From the NCBI GenBank assembly GCA_033807775.1, contig CM066312.1:27811696-27875695 (forward strand): a DNA stretch of 64,000 nt, read 5' to 3'. The position numbers and the translations under genes were made by a program. Below, piece after piece: positions 43,801 to 55,700 of this stretch. How positions within the stretch are numbered: the first letter of the stretch is position 1; every line of letters starts with the position of its first letter. The DNA comes from Saussurea involucrata. Its lineage: Eukaryota > Streptophyta > Magnoliopsida > Asterales > Asteraceae. Under the pieces are notes generated by a model. That model was not told where the DNA came from. It searched no databases and saw only the letters and a list, made by a program, of their open reading frames with translations.

Positions 43801-45663
43801 ATGACAAATGCACAAAATTTCTTCACAGCTGGTTCATTAACCAAACCACCATCTCTTCTACGAAATGAGTATCCTCAGTGGAAAATAAGAATGATCCATT
43901 TCTTTAAGGGTACTGATAAAGAGCTCGTACAATACCTTTATAATCCTCCTCATGCCCCTATGTTAACAGTACCTCGAGTACCAGCTACAACTGACACTCC
44001 AGAAATCCCTGAGCATCAAAAACCTAAAACCAGGGATGGTTGGTCAGATTTAGATAAAGAAATATATGAACTCGCTCAGAAAACAAAAAGAATTCTGATC
44101 ATGGCAATCCCCAACGATCTCTTCCAGTCCTTAGATGCATGCGAATCTGAGTATGATCTTTGGAAAGAACTGGAGAAACAACTTGAAGGGGGAGCTAAAA
44201 CTCAGAAAAACCGAAGGGCTCAATACATAAACGAATATTACGCTTTTAAAGCCCTGACAACTGAATCTCTGCAGACAACGTATGACAGGTTCAACTCTCT
44301 GATCAATAATTGCAAAAAGTTCGGCATCCATAGAACTTCTGAAGAGAATAACGTCATGTTTCTCACAAGTCTGAACGAAGAATGGCTCCAGTTATCTATG
44401 TCTTTACAAACCAATCAAGATTTAGATTCATGGACTCTTTCAGACCTCTACGGAACATTAGCTGGTCAAGAGCCTCAAGTAGCACAAGCAAAGACGCTAA
44501 CCATTGCACCTCTTGCTTTGGTTAGCAAATCTACAGAAGAAACAGAGAGGCCGAGAAAAGAAAGAGCGACAGAGGAAAAGAGGAAAGAGAAAAAGAAAAA
44601 GGTGGTGGTAGTTGACAGCGAAGACGAAGAGATTATGGAAGAGGGAGAGATCACTCTGGCATCAATAGCAACATCCTTAGCTCTATTGACAAGAGAATTC
44701 AGAGGAAACCAAAAGAGTTCTGGTAATGATAGATATGGAAGAGATAATAGAGAAAGAAGAGAAGATCGGAGTAGAAGGGATCAAGGAAGAAGAGAAGAAT
44801 CAGCTGACCGACAGAGGTCAGATGATAGAAGTAACGACCAACAGAGGTCGAGTTAAAGATACAACAGAGGAAATGATCGACAAAGATCAGATGACAAGGC
44901 AAGCTACACACCACAAGAATGCTACAAGTGCGGTAAGCCAGACCATTTTGCCAATGAATGCAGAAGCAGGCCAAATCGCCCACAGAAGGACTCAACTTTT
45001 TACAAAAAGAAAGCTGAGTATTATGCTCAAAAGTCACTCATAGTGAACAAAGTGGTGAACAAGGAAGATTGGGAGTCAGATACAACCTCTGATGGTGAAT
45101 ATACCAACAATGCCTTGTTCTGTGGCATGGCAGAAATCAGCTCAGACTCTGACACTGAGGTATCCACTTCAAACTCCACCTCTAGTACTACAAAAGTTTA
45201 TTTACTTATAATTAAAAATGAAAATATTGAACTGAAAAAGACTTGTGATGATATTCAGAAAAAGCTCACTTTTTATGAAAGAGAAGCTAGACTTCTCACT
45301 GAAGAAAAAGCAAAAAATTTCAAAGAAAAGGAAGAATTAGAAGCATACTGGAACAAAAATCTATTACCTTTAAAAGAGAAAATTTATGAATTAAATACAT
45401 CTTTAAAATCCAAAACAAAAGAACTTTCAGATTCTGAGAGCGACAGACTAAACAATTTAGCTCTTAAGGAATATTTTCAAAAGGAAAGAGAAGTCCTTTG
45501 GCAAGATCTACTTAGAAGAGATGTTTTAATTAAAAATTATAGTGATGCACAAAATGTGTATGAAAAAATAAATACTCAAATAGGAAGGCGAGGTATTAGG
45601 TACAGTGATATTAATCAAGGTATAGAAAACAAAAGGAATAAAGAAGAATGTTTGTTAGTATAA
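43801..45663 (+). pseudogene. Element B Gag, near-intact, one in-frame stop
   Basis: ATG 43801 (MTNAQNFFTAGSLTKPP) is preferred to the upstream in-frame ATG 43717 because it aligns with the Gag starts of A and F. Blocks: LRNEYPQWKIRMIHFFKGTD, then a UBN2-like middle (DLFQSLDACESEYDLWKELE) and YDRFNSLINNCKKFGI, then a strongly basic Arg/Asp/Lys region. TAA at 44854-44856 is the only stop. The same frame continues with a CCHC knuckle CYKCGKPDHFANEC (about 44923), an acidic segment and a coiled coil ending at 45663. So the frame is intact but for one codon. Whether that stop is a mutation or a read-through point cannot be told here. Confidence 0.85.
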
Positions 45664-45861
45664 AAAATCCTTCTGATAGCAGTCTTTTTTTTATTATTTT
45701 TTATTTTTTTATTTTGCTTTTGTAATATAAAATCTAAAATCTCAATTCTGAAAACAACAGAGCTTCTGTAGGACTCCTCAGAACCTCTGACGATCCTTAC
45801 AGAACCTCTGATACACTTGACCTAGGTTATATACATTACTTATGATCATTGAACCAAGCGT

Positions 45862-46030
45862 AGGTCAAGGGGGAGCAGAAGGAGAACTACTTGATCTACA
45901 AAGGTTGATTAGGTCAAGGGGGAGCAGAAGGAGAACTACTTGATCTACCGAGGTTGATTAGGTCAAGGGGGGAGCAGAAGGTAAACATACTTAATCTACA
46001 GAGATTTATAAGTCAAGGGGGAGCAAAGGA
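45862..46030. repeat. 49-bp tandem array carrying polypurine tracts, about 3.5 units
   Basis: Units start at 45862, 45911, 45960 and 46011: AGGTCAAGGGGGAGCAGAAG then GAGAACTACTTGATCTAC. Each contains a PPT-like AAGGGGGAG core. Confidence 0.9.
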
Positions 46031-46870
46031 AGAAATGACATCGACAGAAGAAAAGAACTTTTACGCACAAAGAAGAACAAAAGGGTTGGTATCTCGTACA
46101 AATTCTTTTTGAAAATAATTTTCTAGGACACAAATTTCTAAATATGTTCTAGAAACATTATTAAATACATTCCAAATAAAATTTGATCAAAAATAATATT
46201 GCGTTTTCCATTATTAGAAATTTAAGGTCACAGAGCCTCTGCTGAGTCCAACAGAGGTTCTGCAGGCAAAAGCTCTGATCATAAATCCATAATCTTGGAA
46301 ACTCTGTCGATCAACTTGGGTGTCAGATTTCAAAAAGAATCTTCGCGTACTAATGCAATACATCTGAAGTAAATGGTTACAGAATTCTTCCCATAATAGA
46401 AATTCTATAGACCATCTCTTGTCTAAAAACAGACTTTGCTGCATAAAACCATTTTTCAAAAACAATTTTCTAGGACACCAGCTTTCAAATTTGACCTAAA
46501 AACATTGTTAAAAACAATCAAAAACTTGGATGATCAAAAATGTTTATAAATTGTTAGATATGAGAAATTTCTTGTCTCAGAGCCTCTGCTGGCTCTGACA
46601 GAGGTCTAAAAACCTCTGTAAAGGAGTTTTTATACTAATAATTTAGCGATCATCTCCATGGACTTTACAACCATTTTTTTGTGAAGATACAACCTATAGA
46701 GGCAAGAAAAACAAGGTTTTCAAATCACAGAGCCTCTGTCAGTTTTTACTTTGGGCATTTTTGTAACAGTAACGGTAACTTTTCTGCGAGTGAGAATCAT
46801 GTGGAGGTAAAGAAGCCCACACGCCTAGCATTAATAAGGCCGCCCACAATGTCTAGTCATAACTGACACA

Positions 46871-46884
46871 GATGACGTGTCATC
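46871..46884 (+). promoter_or_regulatory. bZIP-type near-palindrome upstream of the B env-like ORF
   Basis: GATGAC-GT-GTCATC contains TGACGTG. It occupies the position of TGACGTCA in E and F relative to the ORF but without their full CCAAT/TATA series. Regulatory role is a guess. Confidence 0.35.
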
Positions 46885-47106
46885 TTTTCATTAGACCAAC
46901 ATGGAGCACGTTCCTCTGGAAAGTTGAACCCGCCGTAACCACTAAAGTGCGGACCCCAAATATTATTTACCTCGAAATATTAACCCTTTCAGATTCTACG
47001 GTTACATAGTGTAAAACCCAAGTTACCTTTCCTCACAAAAACTTTACTTACTTTCTTCTCCGGCGAACCTGCTACTATTCTCAAATATTCATTTTTCTTT
47101 GCACAA

Positions 47107-50100
47107 ATGGCTTCCAGTTCCCACGCTGCTCAGAACTCTCTGGCAAACTCTCCTCAACAATCCCCAGTACATTCAGAGCACTCCCACAACTCTAACATCG
47201 CCGTAAATGCAGAAACAGAAAACTCCGGCGACTATGCAAATTTTGCACCAACCACCAACCTTCAACATTTTTTGAACAAAGAACATTTTGAGGATGTTCT
47301 TCCATTAAAATCCAACAACTGTTACCTGGTACCCTCACCAACAGCCTTCGGCGAAGCCCATGCCCTTCTACTCAACATTATGGAAAACCATATCCTATAC
47401 CCCTTCCTTTCCAAAACCCCAACCAAAATCCCTACTCGATATCTGAATCAATTTTGGCAAAGTTGCCGATTTGATTCAGATGATTCTCTGATAAAAGGCT
47501 ACATTTCGAAGCCAGACAAATCTGAATACCTCGAACACATGTTCAACAGAACTAAGTTCTCGCTTGAGTTCAACCTGCCAACCAGAGGTCTACTTGTAAT
47601 AAAGAAATATGTTGAGGTTCCAACGGACGACGAGCTCTGTCGTTTTGTAGAGATGTTAGGGTATAACACAACCCTAAGGAAACACAATGATTTCCGCAGA
47701 GGCAGACTACCACCTCTGTGGAACACCCTCTTCTCCATCCTGAATCGTTGTCTCACAGGGAAAACTGGCAGCCCCGACCAGAGCTCACACCAAATGCTGA
47801 CCATCATGTATGGGATCTATTACGATCTTCCACTTGATTTTGCCACCATCATGATGCAGGAAATAGTAAATACGATCGACAGAAAGCTTGCAACCCAAAA
47901 GGCCAAAAAGAATACACCAGGATATCTGCCACCTCTGCAATATCAGAGAATTCTAGGAGTCATTTTTGAGCCTCTACTTCTAATGGAGAAATGGCCAATG
48001 GAAGGGCCATCTGTAAAACTTTTTCCCATGAACAGAAACACTCCTACAGAGCATGAAGACAACTATCCCCACTGCAGACCTCTGTCGAAAAAGCTTCTGA
48101 CATTTGCAAGCGATAAGAAGATGAAGTTAGACTATATACGCGCCCACAGGACTCCAGAACCAAGTCCTGTGACACCCCCGCGTCTAGGAGCCCCCTTAGA
48201 TTTAGATATAGTAGAGAGGATGACAGAAGAAGAATGGGCCAGAGCTTTAGAAAAACATTATTCAGTACAAGCACGGTTCAAAGCCCAAAGAGAGAGCATA
48301 TATCCCTCTTCATCCAAGAGAAAAACCTCTGCAACAACACCCCAAAAGAAGAGCAAGATAAGGAAACCCACAGAGGAAACTACAACCTCTGCAGCTTAAC
48401 CCTCTTCCTCACCACATGCTACAGAAACAAGATCCTCTGCACCTCCCTCCCCTCCAAAACAAAGGAAACGGAAAACCAAATCAACAGAAGAGGGAGCTCC
48501 GAAGCCAAAGAAGAGGAAGTCAAAGAAAAAGAAACCCACATCACCTCTGCAGGTCATTACAGAGGAAATCGAACAGGAAGAGGAAGATCAAACTATACTT
48601 CTGCAACCCCCCTCCCCAATAACCTATACGGATCAACAGGGAGACTTTAATTCCTTCCTCAACCATCCCGACATAGCTCACACCTTAGATCCATCAGGAT
48701 GGATCGCAGAACCGTTGGATCAGAACATTCAAAGTCAGACTACAGAGGTTCTGCGCACAACAGAAGAACTTTCCCCACCTCATTCCTGTTTTGACACTCA
48801 ACGTCGAACCCCTCAACAAACAATAGAAGTCATATCTGAGGCTCAAGGTACACAATCTATGCACCCTCACGTTCGACAACTCATAGGATCTCATTTTATA
48901 TATGATTCCTTAAGATCAGAAGTAGAAACGACAATAGTGGAAAGTTCAGAAGAAGAGGTAGGCATGGAGATCACAATAGAGGAAGAGGTTGGGGTAGAAA
49001 CCACAGAGGGCTCTACAGAAAAAGATGCCGCAGAAGTAGAAGGCACACATCCCCAACCCCCTCCCAGTGCAACCCACATATCTGATACCGCCGGTCTAGC
49101 GGCAGAGGGTATCATTGAAAAAGAGCAGCACAGCTCGATCCTAACCCCACCCAGCCAGCCAGAGGTTACTCTTTCAACCTCTGTGCCTATTATAACCGGG
49201 GAAACCAATCCTGGGGAATCCTCTCGAAAGGACTCACCCATTGTTCGTGATTCATCGCCTAGAATCACATCTGACATCCCCGCAGAGGAATTCGTTTCCT
49301 CTGCCACGCACACAACAATAGGGCCAAACCTCATTTCAGAGAGGAATAGAGAGCACAAAGACAAAGAGACTCTAGACAAGTCTCCAAGTCAACAGAAGGA
49401 CATTCCAATACCCACCTCTGGAGTGGATTTGGACACTGACCTACACAAAACTTCTGTAGATGTTGAAACACAAGTTTCTCCTCAAGGATCAGAAGGAAAT
49501 CCTTCCACCCTCAACGTGAAACCTGGGGTGAACGAAGGTGTCCCAGGAACAGGGACTCACTCTGGGGACAATTGTGTCCCCCTAGAGGTTACAACGAGTT
49601 CACACGTATCAAGGGATGAGTTCCAAACCCTTGTCACCTCTGTGAACCAAACAATGAAGGAGTTGGAAAGCTCTTTCAAATCCTTTGCAGAAACAACTTC
49701 AAGAGCCATTACAAGTCTAAATACCAAAATGGACACCTTGTCCACAGAGGTACAACAAGCTCTGTCCCAGATGAAGTCTGCTACCGAAACTTCTGTCACA
49801 ACCTCTGCCAAACCACATGCTGCAGAATTCGAAAGAAGTTCAACCTCTGCATTCAACGAGTCTGTCAAAAACTTCCTGCAAAAACTCAAAGATCAATCCT
49901 CTACTTCTAAGGGCCTTAAACCTAAAGACCTAAAGAAGTCCTTAGAAGAAGTTCAAGAACAAACATTGCAAAACACTCAAGCCATGAAGCCTTCTGACTA
50001 CATGACAAGAGTTCAGCTCACAGAACTTGGGCAAGGAATCCTTGATCAAATGACAGAGTTCATCAGAGCCTTCATAGATGCCAACGCAAACTACGTCAGA

Positions 50101-51701
50101 GAGTTTCAAGCAAGCGTCGGCAAAATGCGCTTCAACACAGAAGCAGAGGTTGAAAAACTACTCGGCCTCTGTGATGACTTATGCGCGAAGATGACTGCTG
50201 CAGGGGTTGTTCCACCAAAGAAATCAGATACATCGTGCAGGGCAGAGGGTACTTCTAATATAAATTAGGATGACTCTGATGATGACCATCATGGTCCATC
50301 AGATCATCCTGAGGGGGAGAAACAAAGGGAAAAACAAAGGAAAATTGTTGCAAGCATTCCACCAATATAAGCAGAACCAATTTCATCTGCACCCCAACCC
50401 AAACCTAAACTCAGGAAACACAACAGAGGCCCACAGAGGAAACACCAGCCTCTGTGGAAACCACCTCTGTCTTTGAAAAAGATGTCCCTCAAGTTCAAAT
50501 CCTGATATCTTCAATCTCAGAAACTGAAAAGTCACAAACCACAGAGGCAATCCCCATCATACCCAAAGAAACCTCTATACCCAAACCAACAGAAGCAATC
50601 CTAGAAAGTCCAAAACAGGCAACAGGTTCTGAGCCTCAAGCCAAAGATAAAGGAAAGGGTATGATGACAGAAGAACCAAAGAAGAAAAAGCCAATGCCTC
50701 AGACGACAGAGAAGTTGATGAAGAGCTCATTTGATGCCTTTGTCACTCCTAAACCTGAAGAAAACTGGGAATTCAATTTAGATCCTCTGTCAGAAATTCC
50801 GATCCTTGATCCAAAAGCAAAGGTAACAAAGGGTAGGGTTGCAGAGATAATACAAGGAATAGATGCTCTGCGAAGACCAATACCACCACCAACGACATGA
50901 CATGCAGAAATGGAAGAAGTGGTGTATAGGTATCTTTACAGACAACAATATCAGAACAATCCTCCGCCACACATCGAAGATCCTCAACTCAGAGCTGACC
51001 TTGACAACACCTTCACCAAAACAAAGCCAAAAGCAAGAGCAGAAGTCTTCTCAGAGTCCAAAATTGAAAAGGTAATTTACTGCAAATTCTCTCAAACAAG
51101 AACCTTTCCAAAGATCAGGTACAACATCTACAAAGTCAAAAGGGAGAACAAGTCCGAAAATCAATTTTCAGATGCCGATATAAGGAACTTGAACCCCTAC
51201 GATCTGCCAGGTCTTCTAGTTTGGACGAAAGAAAACTTTGACAACGATGCTAACAGAAGGGCCTATCAAGTATTCAGGAAAGCGATGAGGGAAAAGCTTC
51301 TGCTATATAGCATGATAGACTTTCAACTTGGAATAGATCTTGGAGTCAGAAACCTAAGCCTGAGACCACCAGAGGATCACTGCCCACCTTCTGCCGTACC
51401 CAACTCAATCATTACAACACCAAGGTACGGATTAGTATATAAGGATCCTGCTGGTCAGGTAAGACTCTTTGTGGAAATGGACTGTCAGAAGTATGAAACT
51501 AGTACTCTGAAATAGTTCAGATCAATCCTAGAAGAGAACAGAGGTACTGAGCTTATGGATCGAGAATCAGCAGAAAGAATGATCGGAGAAATAGATGCTA
51601 CAATTGGCTTAAGAGAACTATGCATCAAATTCTATCATGAGCTCAAAGAAGTGGGATTCGACAACAGAAGTTTCAACGACTTCACAAATGCAAATGTCTG
51701 A
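47107..51701 (+). pseudogene. Element B env-like ORF (Sirevirus third ORF), long and nearly open
   Basis: ATG 47107 (MASSSHAAQNSLANSPQQ). The first 430 codons are open: N-terminal module with YLNQFWQSCRFDSDD, FSLEFNLPTRG, LWNTLFSILNRCLTGKTGS and IMYGIYYDLPLDFATIMMQE, then basic clusters. TAA at 48397-48399, then the same frame is open to TAG 50266-50268: Ser/Thr/Glu-rich, with a coiled coil near 49600-50200. The C-terminal part is in another frame (50454-50900, 50910-51515) with FSDADIRNLNPYDLPGLLVW and FQLGIDLGVRNLSLRP; stops at 50898 and 51513, final TGA 51699-51701. No signal peptide or hydrophobic membrane segment is evident, so the envelope label is doubtful. Confidence 0.75.
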
Positions 51702-51863
51702 GTCTCATCTGCATACCTCTGTAAACTGTAAAATGTGTATGGTATAATTCAAAATGAAAAGAAATGAAATGAATCTTTGAGGTATTGTTTAACCTCTGTC
51801 TATTTCACTTAGCCTAATTATGCATAAAGTCAAATTTTCATTTTTCAATACTTAGGGGGAGAT
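51702..51863 (+). other. Element B 3' tail and polypurine tract
   Basis: Short AT-rich tail; AGGGGGAGA at about 51854-51862 abuts the 3' LTR and is the PPT. Confidence 0.85.
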
Positions 51864-52603
51864 TGTTAGCTCCAAATATTCATAATATTAGAAGTATTGA
51901 AAAATAGGCCAAGTATAGAAGACTTCCACAGAAGCTCTGCGGAGTGCCACAAAAGCTCTGCCAAAGTAAACAAGAAGAATCAGTCAAGGAACACCAAGAC
52001 CAGACCGAACTAAATAAGACTGCTATCAAAAGAATCAAGTCACAGAACCTCTGCCACCCTTGACAGAAGCTTTGCGGAAAAGACTGAAGACTTGGAAGAT
52101 ATTTATAATATCTTACCACTGTTACAGAAATATCTTGCTACTGTTCCAGGGTCCGTTCATCAACTTGTACAAGGCATAGTCTGACTCCTACACGTATCAT
52201 ACTCCGATAGGACCACCTTTCAAGTTGATATTAGCGCATTTAATGCATGCAGTTTTCCAACTGTTCATACCATCCCTTCTTTCCTGTAGCAATAGTCCTT
52301 TTGTCTAGAATAGATCTTTTGTAGTAGTATAAAAGGAAGACTCATGTTGAGTTCTTCCTTAACATATATCATCACAAGACATAAGATTAACACCCACTTC
52401 TACACGCAAAATCTTCTACGCAAAAACACTTGCACACAATTAACGTCAAATATGTTCTTAGTGTTCTTAATCAAATACAGTAATCTTTGAGATATTCATC
52501 TGTTCTTCAAATATATGTTAGTTCTTCAAATACGCTTCCGCAACACATCTTATTTGAACTAATAGATTAGATAATCTTTGTTAATCAAATACGGGAACCA
52601 ACA
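51864..52603 (+). repeat. Element B 3' LTR
   Basis: TGTTAGCTCCAAATATTCAT...GGGAACCAACA, 740 bp; TATA GTATAAAAG near 52327. Close match to 42794-43571 apart from the deletion near 52507. Confidence 0.94.
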
Positions 52604-52795
52604 CCTTCCTTAAAAGGAAACTGGAAAACAAGAACATTCACTATGTTTTGTATTTCAATTCAAAACTAGAAAAACCCTAATCTCCATTTCTTTCTCTAAA
52701 TGGAATGTTCAAAACCCTAAAAACCCTTATTTTGGACTTTTATTCATTTAAGAACTTCTCTTCATATTCTTCATGTTTATACTTTATGAACAGAA
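52604..52795 (+). other. Element F spacer, second part
   Basis: Continuation of the leader cut by B; pyrimidine-rich, ending TTATGAACAG|AAATGG just before the env-like ATG, the same acceptor-like ending as in E. Confidence 0.7.
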
Positions 52796-55700
52796 ATGGC
52801 ATCCTCTAAATCTCCCACTGCTCAATCTCCTACTCCTTCGGAAAGCACTGAGCTCGTCAAAGCCCCTCATGTCAACTTTGAAATCGAGCAAGTTATCTTT
52901 CAAGGCAACAATCCTTATGCCCTCTTCAACTTTCCTCCAAGAAAGAAGATCACACACATGAACGACGCTGTGAATTTCCTTCAGACCTGTCCTCTATCGA
53001 CAGCTCTGACCACCAAACCTCTTGCTCACAGGAACCTACTAGCTCAGTTCTGGTATACTGCGAGAAGAGCTCAGATCAAGATCGATGTCATTATCTTCGA
53101 CACCGAACATGGTACTTCAAAGATTACTCCCGGCGCTATCAGGTGTGCCCTAAACCTCCCTGGTAGTGCTAAGGAAAAATGCTTCGTTCCTCTACCAAAT
53201 CCCAAGAACCCCGCTGATAGAGAAGCACTCATTGCATTCTTTGATGTAATGAAGTATGCTTGGGGAACAGGGAGAGACGGTCTCCCTTAGAAGAAGCTTA
53301 CCACGATCCAGAAGTCCAAAATACCCAGCGATATGAACTTCATCTTCGCTCATCTGATAAGCTGTATGACAGCTAAGGTTGGTTCAACTGACCAAGCCTC
53401 CAAACCCCAGCAGGCTATAGGGTATGCACCGCAGAAGGGCCTTCACATCGATTGGGCAAAAATCATTTTGACGATATGATGCTAAGAGTCGACGAAACAA
53501 ATAGGCCACAGACTGTTCCATATCCTCGTTTTCTCAACGCTCTCTTCCGACAAGGGCTCGGGGACCAATAACCGAAGGTGGGCGACCTGAAACTCTCACA
53601 GGTTGGCACTAAGGTTCTCGACTACACACCCATGCCAAACGAGGTACGTCTCTCTACAATCTTATCTCTTCTCAGACCTACTTCTTCTACTTCTGCAGCT
53701 ACCAGATCGGCAGCGGTAATCCCAACCGCTGATACCCCGGCTGCAACTTCCACTCCTTCTAGAAAAAGGAAACCTTCTGGCACCCCACTTGGCGCTCCTA
53801 AGCCCAAGAAGTCCTCCAAGAAGCAACCCTCAAATCCTTCCCAGGCTGAAGACTCCACGACTCTCTCTGCACAAGAGCCGTTGGAAAGTTCCGTGGAACG
53901 CTCTGCCATAACTGCTGAATCCACCCCTTCAATACCCGCTTCAGCGTCTCTAAACGCTGAGGTTGTCTTGGAACAGAACCTCCCTCCCTCAGTACCTCCA
54001 AGTACTGCGGAAGTATTATTCAGCGGATCCAACGCTGAACCTTGCACCCAATCCCTATTTTCAACCTTCATTCCTCCCACTATTTCTTTGGTCATTCCAC
54101 CTCTATTCCCCCTGTCTACAACAAACATCATCTTAAGTGATACATCTGCTGAAGCTATACAACGGATGATGGATCAAAACACAAGACATGTAGGTTCTTC
54201 TCAGCGTCAAGGCTCTCTAGAATACGACTACGAAAAATATTCAGGTTTTCGAAACTTCGATGACTTCGTCAACCACCCCGCAGGTATACACAACACCTTA
54301 AACACTCCTCTCTCAAAATCCCCAACTTCTGAGCGTTCCTTTGTTCATAAGTTTAATCCTGTTACAGGTCCTAATTTGGGCGACATCAACAACTAGCTCA
54401 AAGATTTGACTACAAAGGTGGAATCTCTCACCACCACTCTCTCCTCAAACTCTTCAGTGGTTACAAATGCTGGAGGGGCTCTGAATACACTCACCACCGA
54501 GGTGAAAGGCAAAGCTTCCAGTGCTGATCTGGAAAAGATGGAAGGTAGTCTTTCAAAAGTTGTTGAGACTCTTGCTGACAACTCCACTTCCATCAACACT
54601 CTGAACTCTACAAACAACACCCTCTCTACCAACTTCACCACCCTGTCCAACGAAGTCACATCGTTGAAGACAGCGGTTGGAAATTTTCAAGGAGAGGTGT
54701 CTACCTTAAAGGCAGATGTCAGCACTGCTACAAATCTCCTGCAGCAAATCCTCAATCGCTTGAACGCTCCAACTTGTCCTCCCTCACACTTTACTCAGGT
54801 TGATCGGGAGAATATATAAAAGATCATCCCTGCTATTTCTGGCCTGGAAGACAGATTAGCAAGGGTAGAAACTTGCGTTGGGATAGCTGGCCAAGAAGAC
54901 AGTGACCCAAAGCATGCTGATGATGATGATGCTGCTGTTGTTTCCTCCCCCACTCGTCATGTGGAAGAGGGGAGAAGAAACAAGAAGACCTTCCCCATAA
55001 CTCTAAGGGGGAGGGTATTATTTTACTGCTGCTGAAAAACCTCAAGGAGATGAAAACCCTGAGGGAACCAGGTTCTCCCAACACAACAATGAATCTGAGG
55101 GGGAGCAACTCGAAAAAGAACTGGAAGATACTGCAGTTCTTGTTCCTTCTGAGGACGAGGCTAAAGAAGAAGAAGAAGACGATGAAGATGTCGATATTGC
55201 TGACGATGAACCATCATCATTCCCTAAAGATGATGATGATGATGACGATGATGTAGATATCGACTACTCCTTCCAGCCTTGAAGGGCCCCTGCTCAAAAA
55301 GGGGTTGTAATAAACGAATCATTAGGGAGGGGACCACGAAAAAGCCGGCAGCGACTGAAGCAGACAAAGGCAAAAATAAAGGCCTCGCTACAGAAGGCAA
55401 TCTGACTATCCTTTAAAGAAAGCCAGTTTGTCAGGTACAATATATTTTCTTCCCTTACACTGCATCCCTCCTCTATCCTTTCTCAACCTCAGTTCTCCTC
55501 TCCATAAAACCTCTATACACTTAAACCTCATACTTTTCTCTATCTTTTCTCCTAAATGATCTTACTTAAATGATCGTTATGTTTCAGCTAGTCCTCTCCC
55601 CTGCTTGAGGATCCAGCTGAAGTTCCTCCAGCTATATCAACAATAAATCCAGCCCCGAGTGCTGAACAAATAATCCCAGTCTTAGACTTCGTTGAGACTG

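Larger units (their letters stand above)
45664..47106 (+). other. Element B middle, noncoding, where pol would be
   Basis: No RT, integrase, protease or RNase H motif in any frame. It holds a 49-bp PPT-containing array (45862-46030) and scattered ACAGAGCCTCTGY words (46230, 46575, 46730). A near-palindrome GATGACGTGTCATC (46871-46884) lies about 220 bp before the env-like ATG, and the leader is pyrimidine-rich. I see no strong TATA between 46885 and 47106. Confidence 0.75.
42794..52603 (+). mobile_element. Element B: non-autonomous Sirevirus-type element with gag and env-like ORF but no pol
   Basis: LTRs 42794-43571 and 51864-52603, flanks CCTTT (42789-42793) and CCTTC (52604-52608), a 4/5 match. 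Order: LTR, PBS variant, gag (43801-45663), 1.4 kb noncoding, env-like ORF (47107-51701), PPT, LTR. No protease, integrase, RT or RNase H motif is present anywhere in it. It lies in F's spacer. Sequence throughout is rich in ACAGAG/CTCTG words. Confidence 0.92.

Noticed and set aside
47107..51701. Host gene captured by element B
   Set aside because: The ORF has clear relatives in A, E and F at the same position, so it is the element's own third ORF.
49557..54131. Minus-strand open frames opposite the B and F env-like ORFs
   Set aside because: Ser/Thr-rich sense coding gives stop-poor antisense frames; no independent support.
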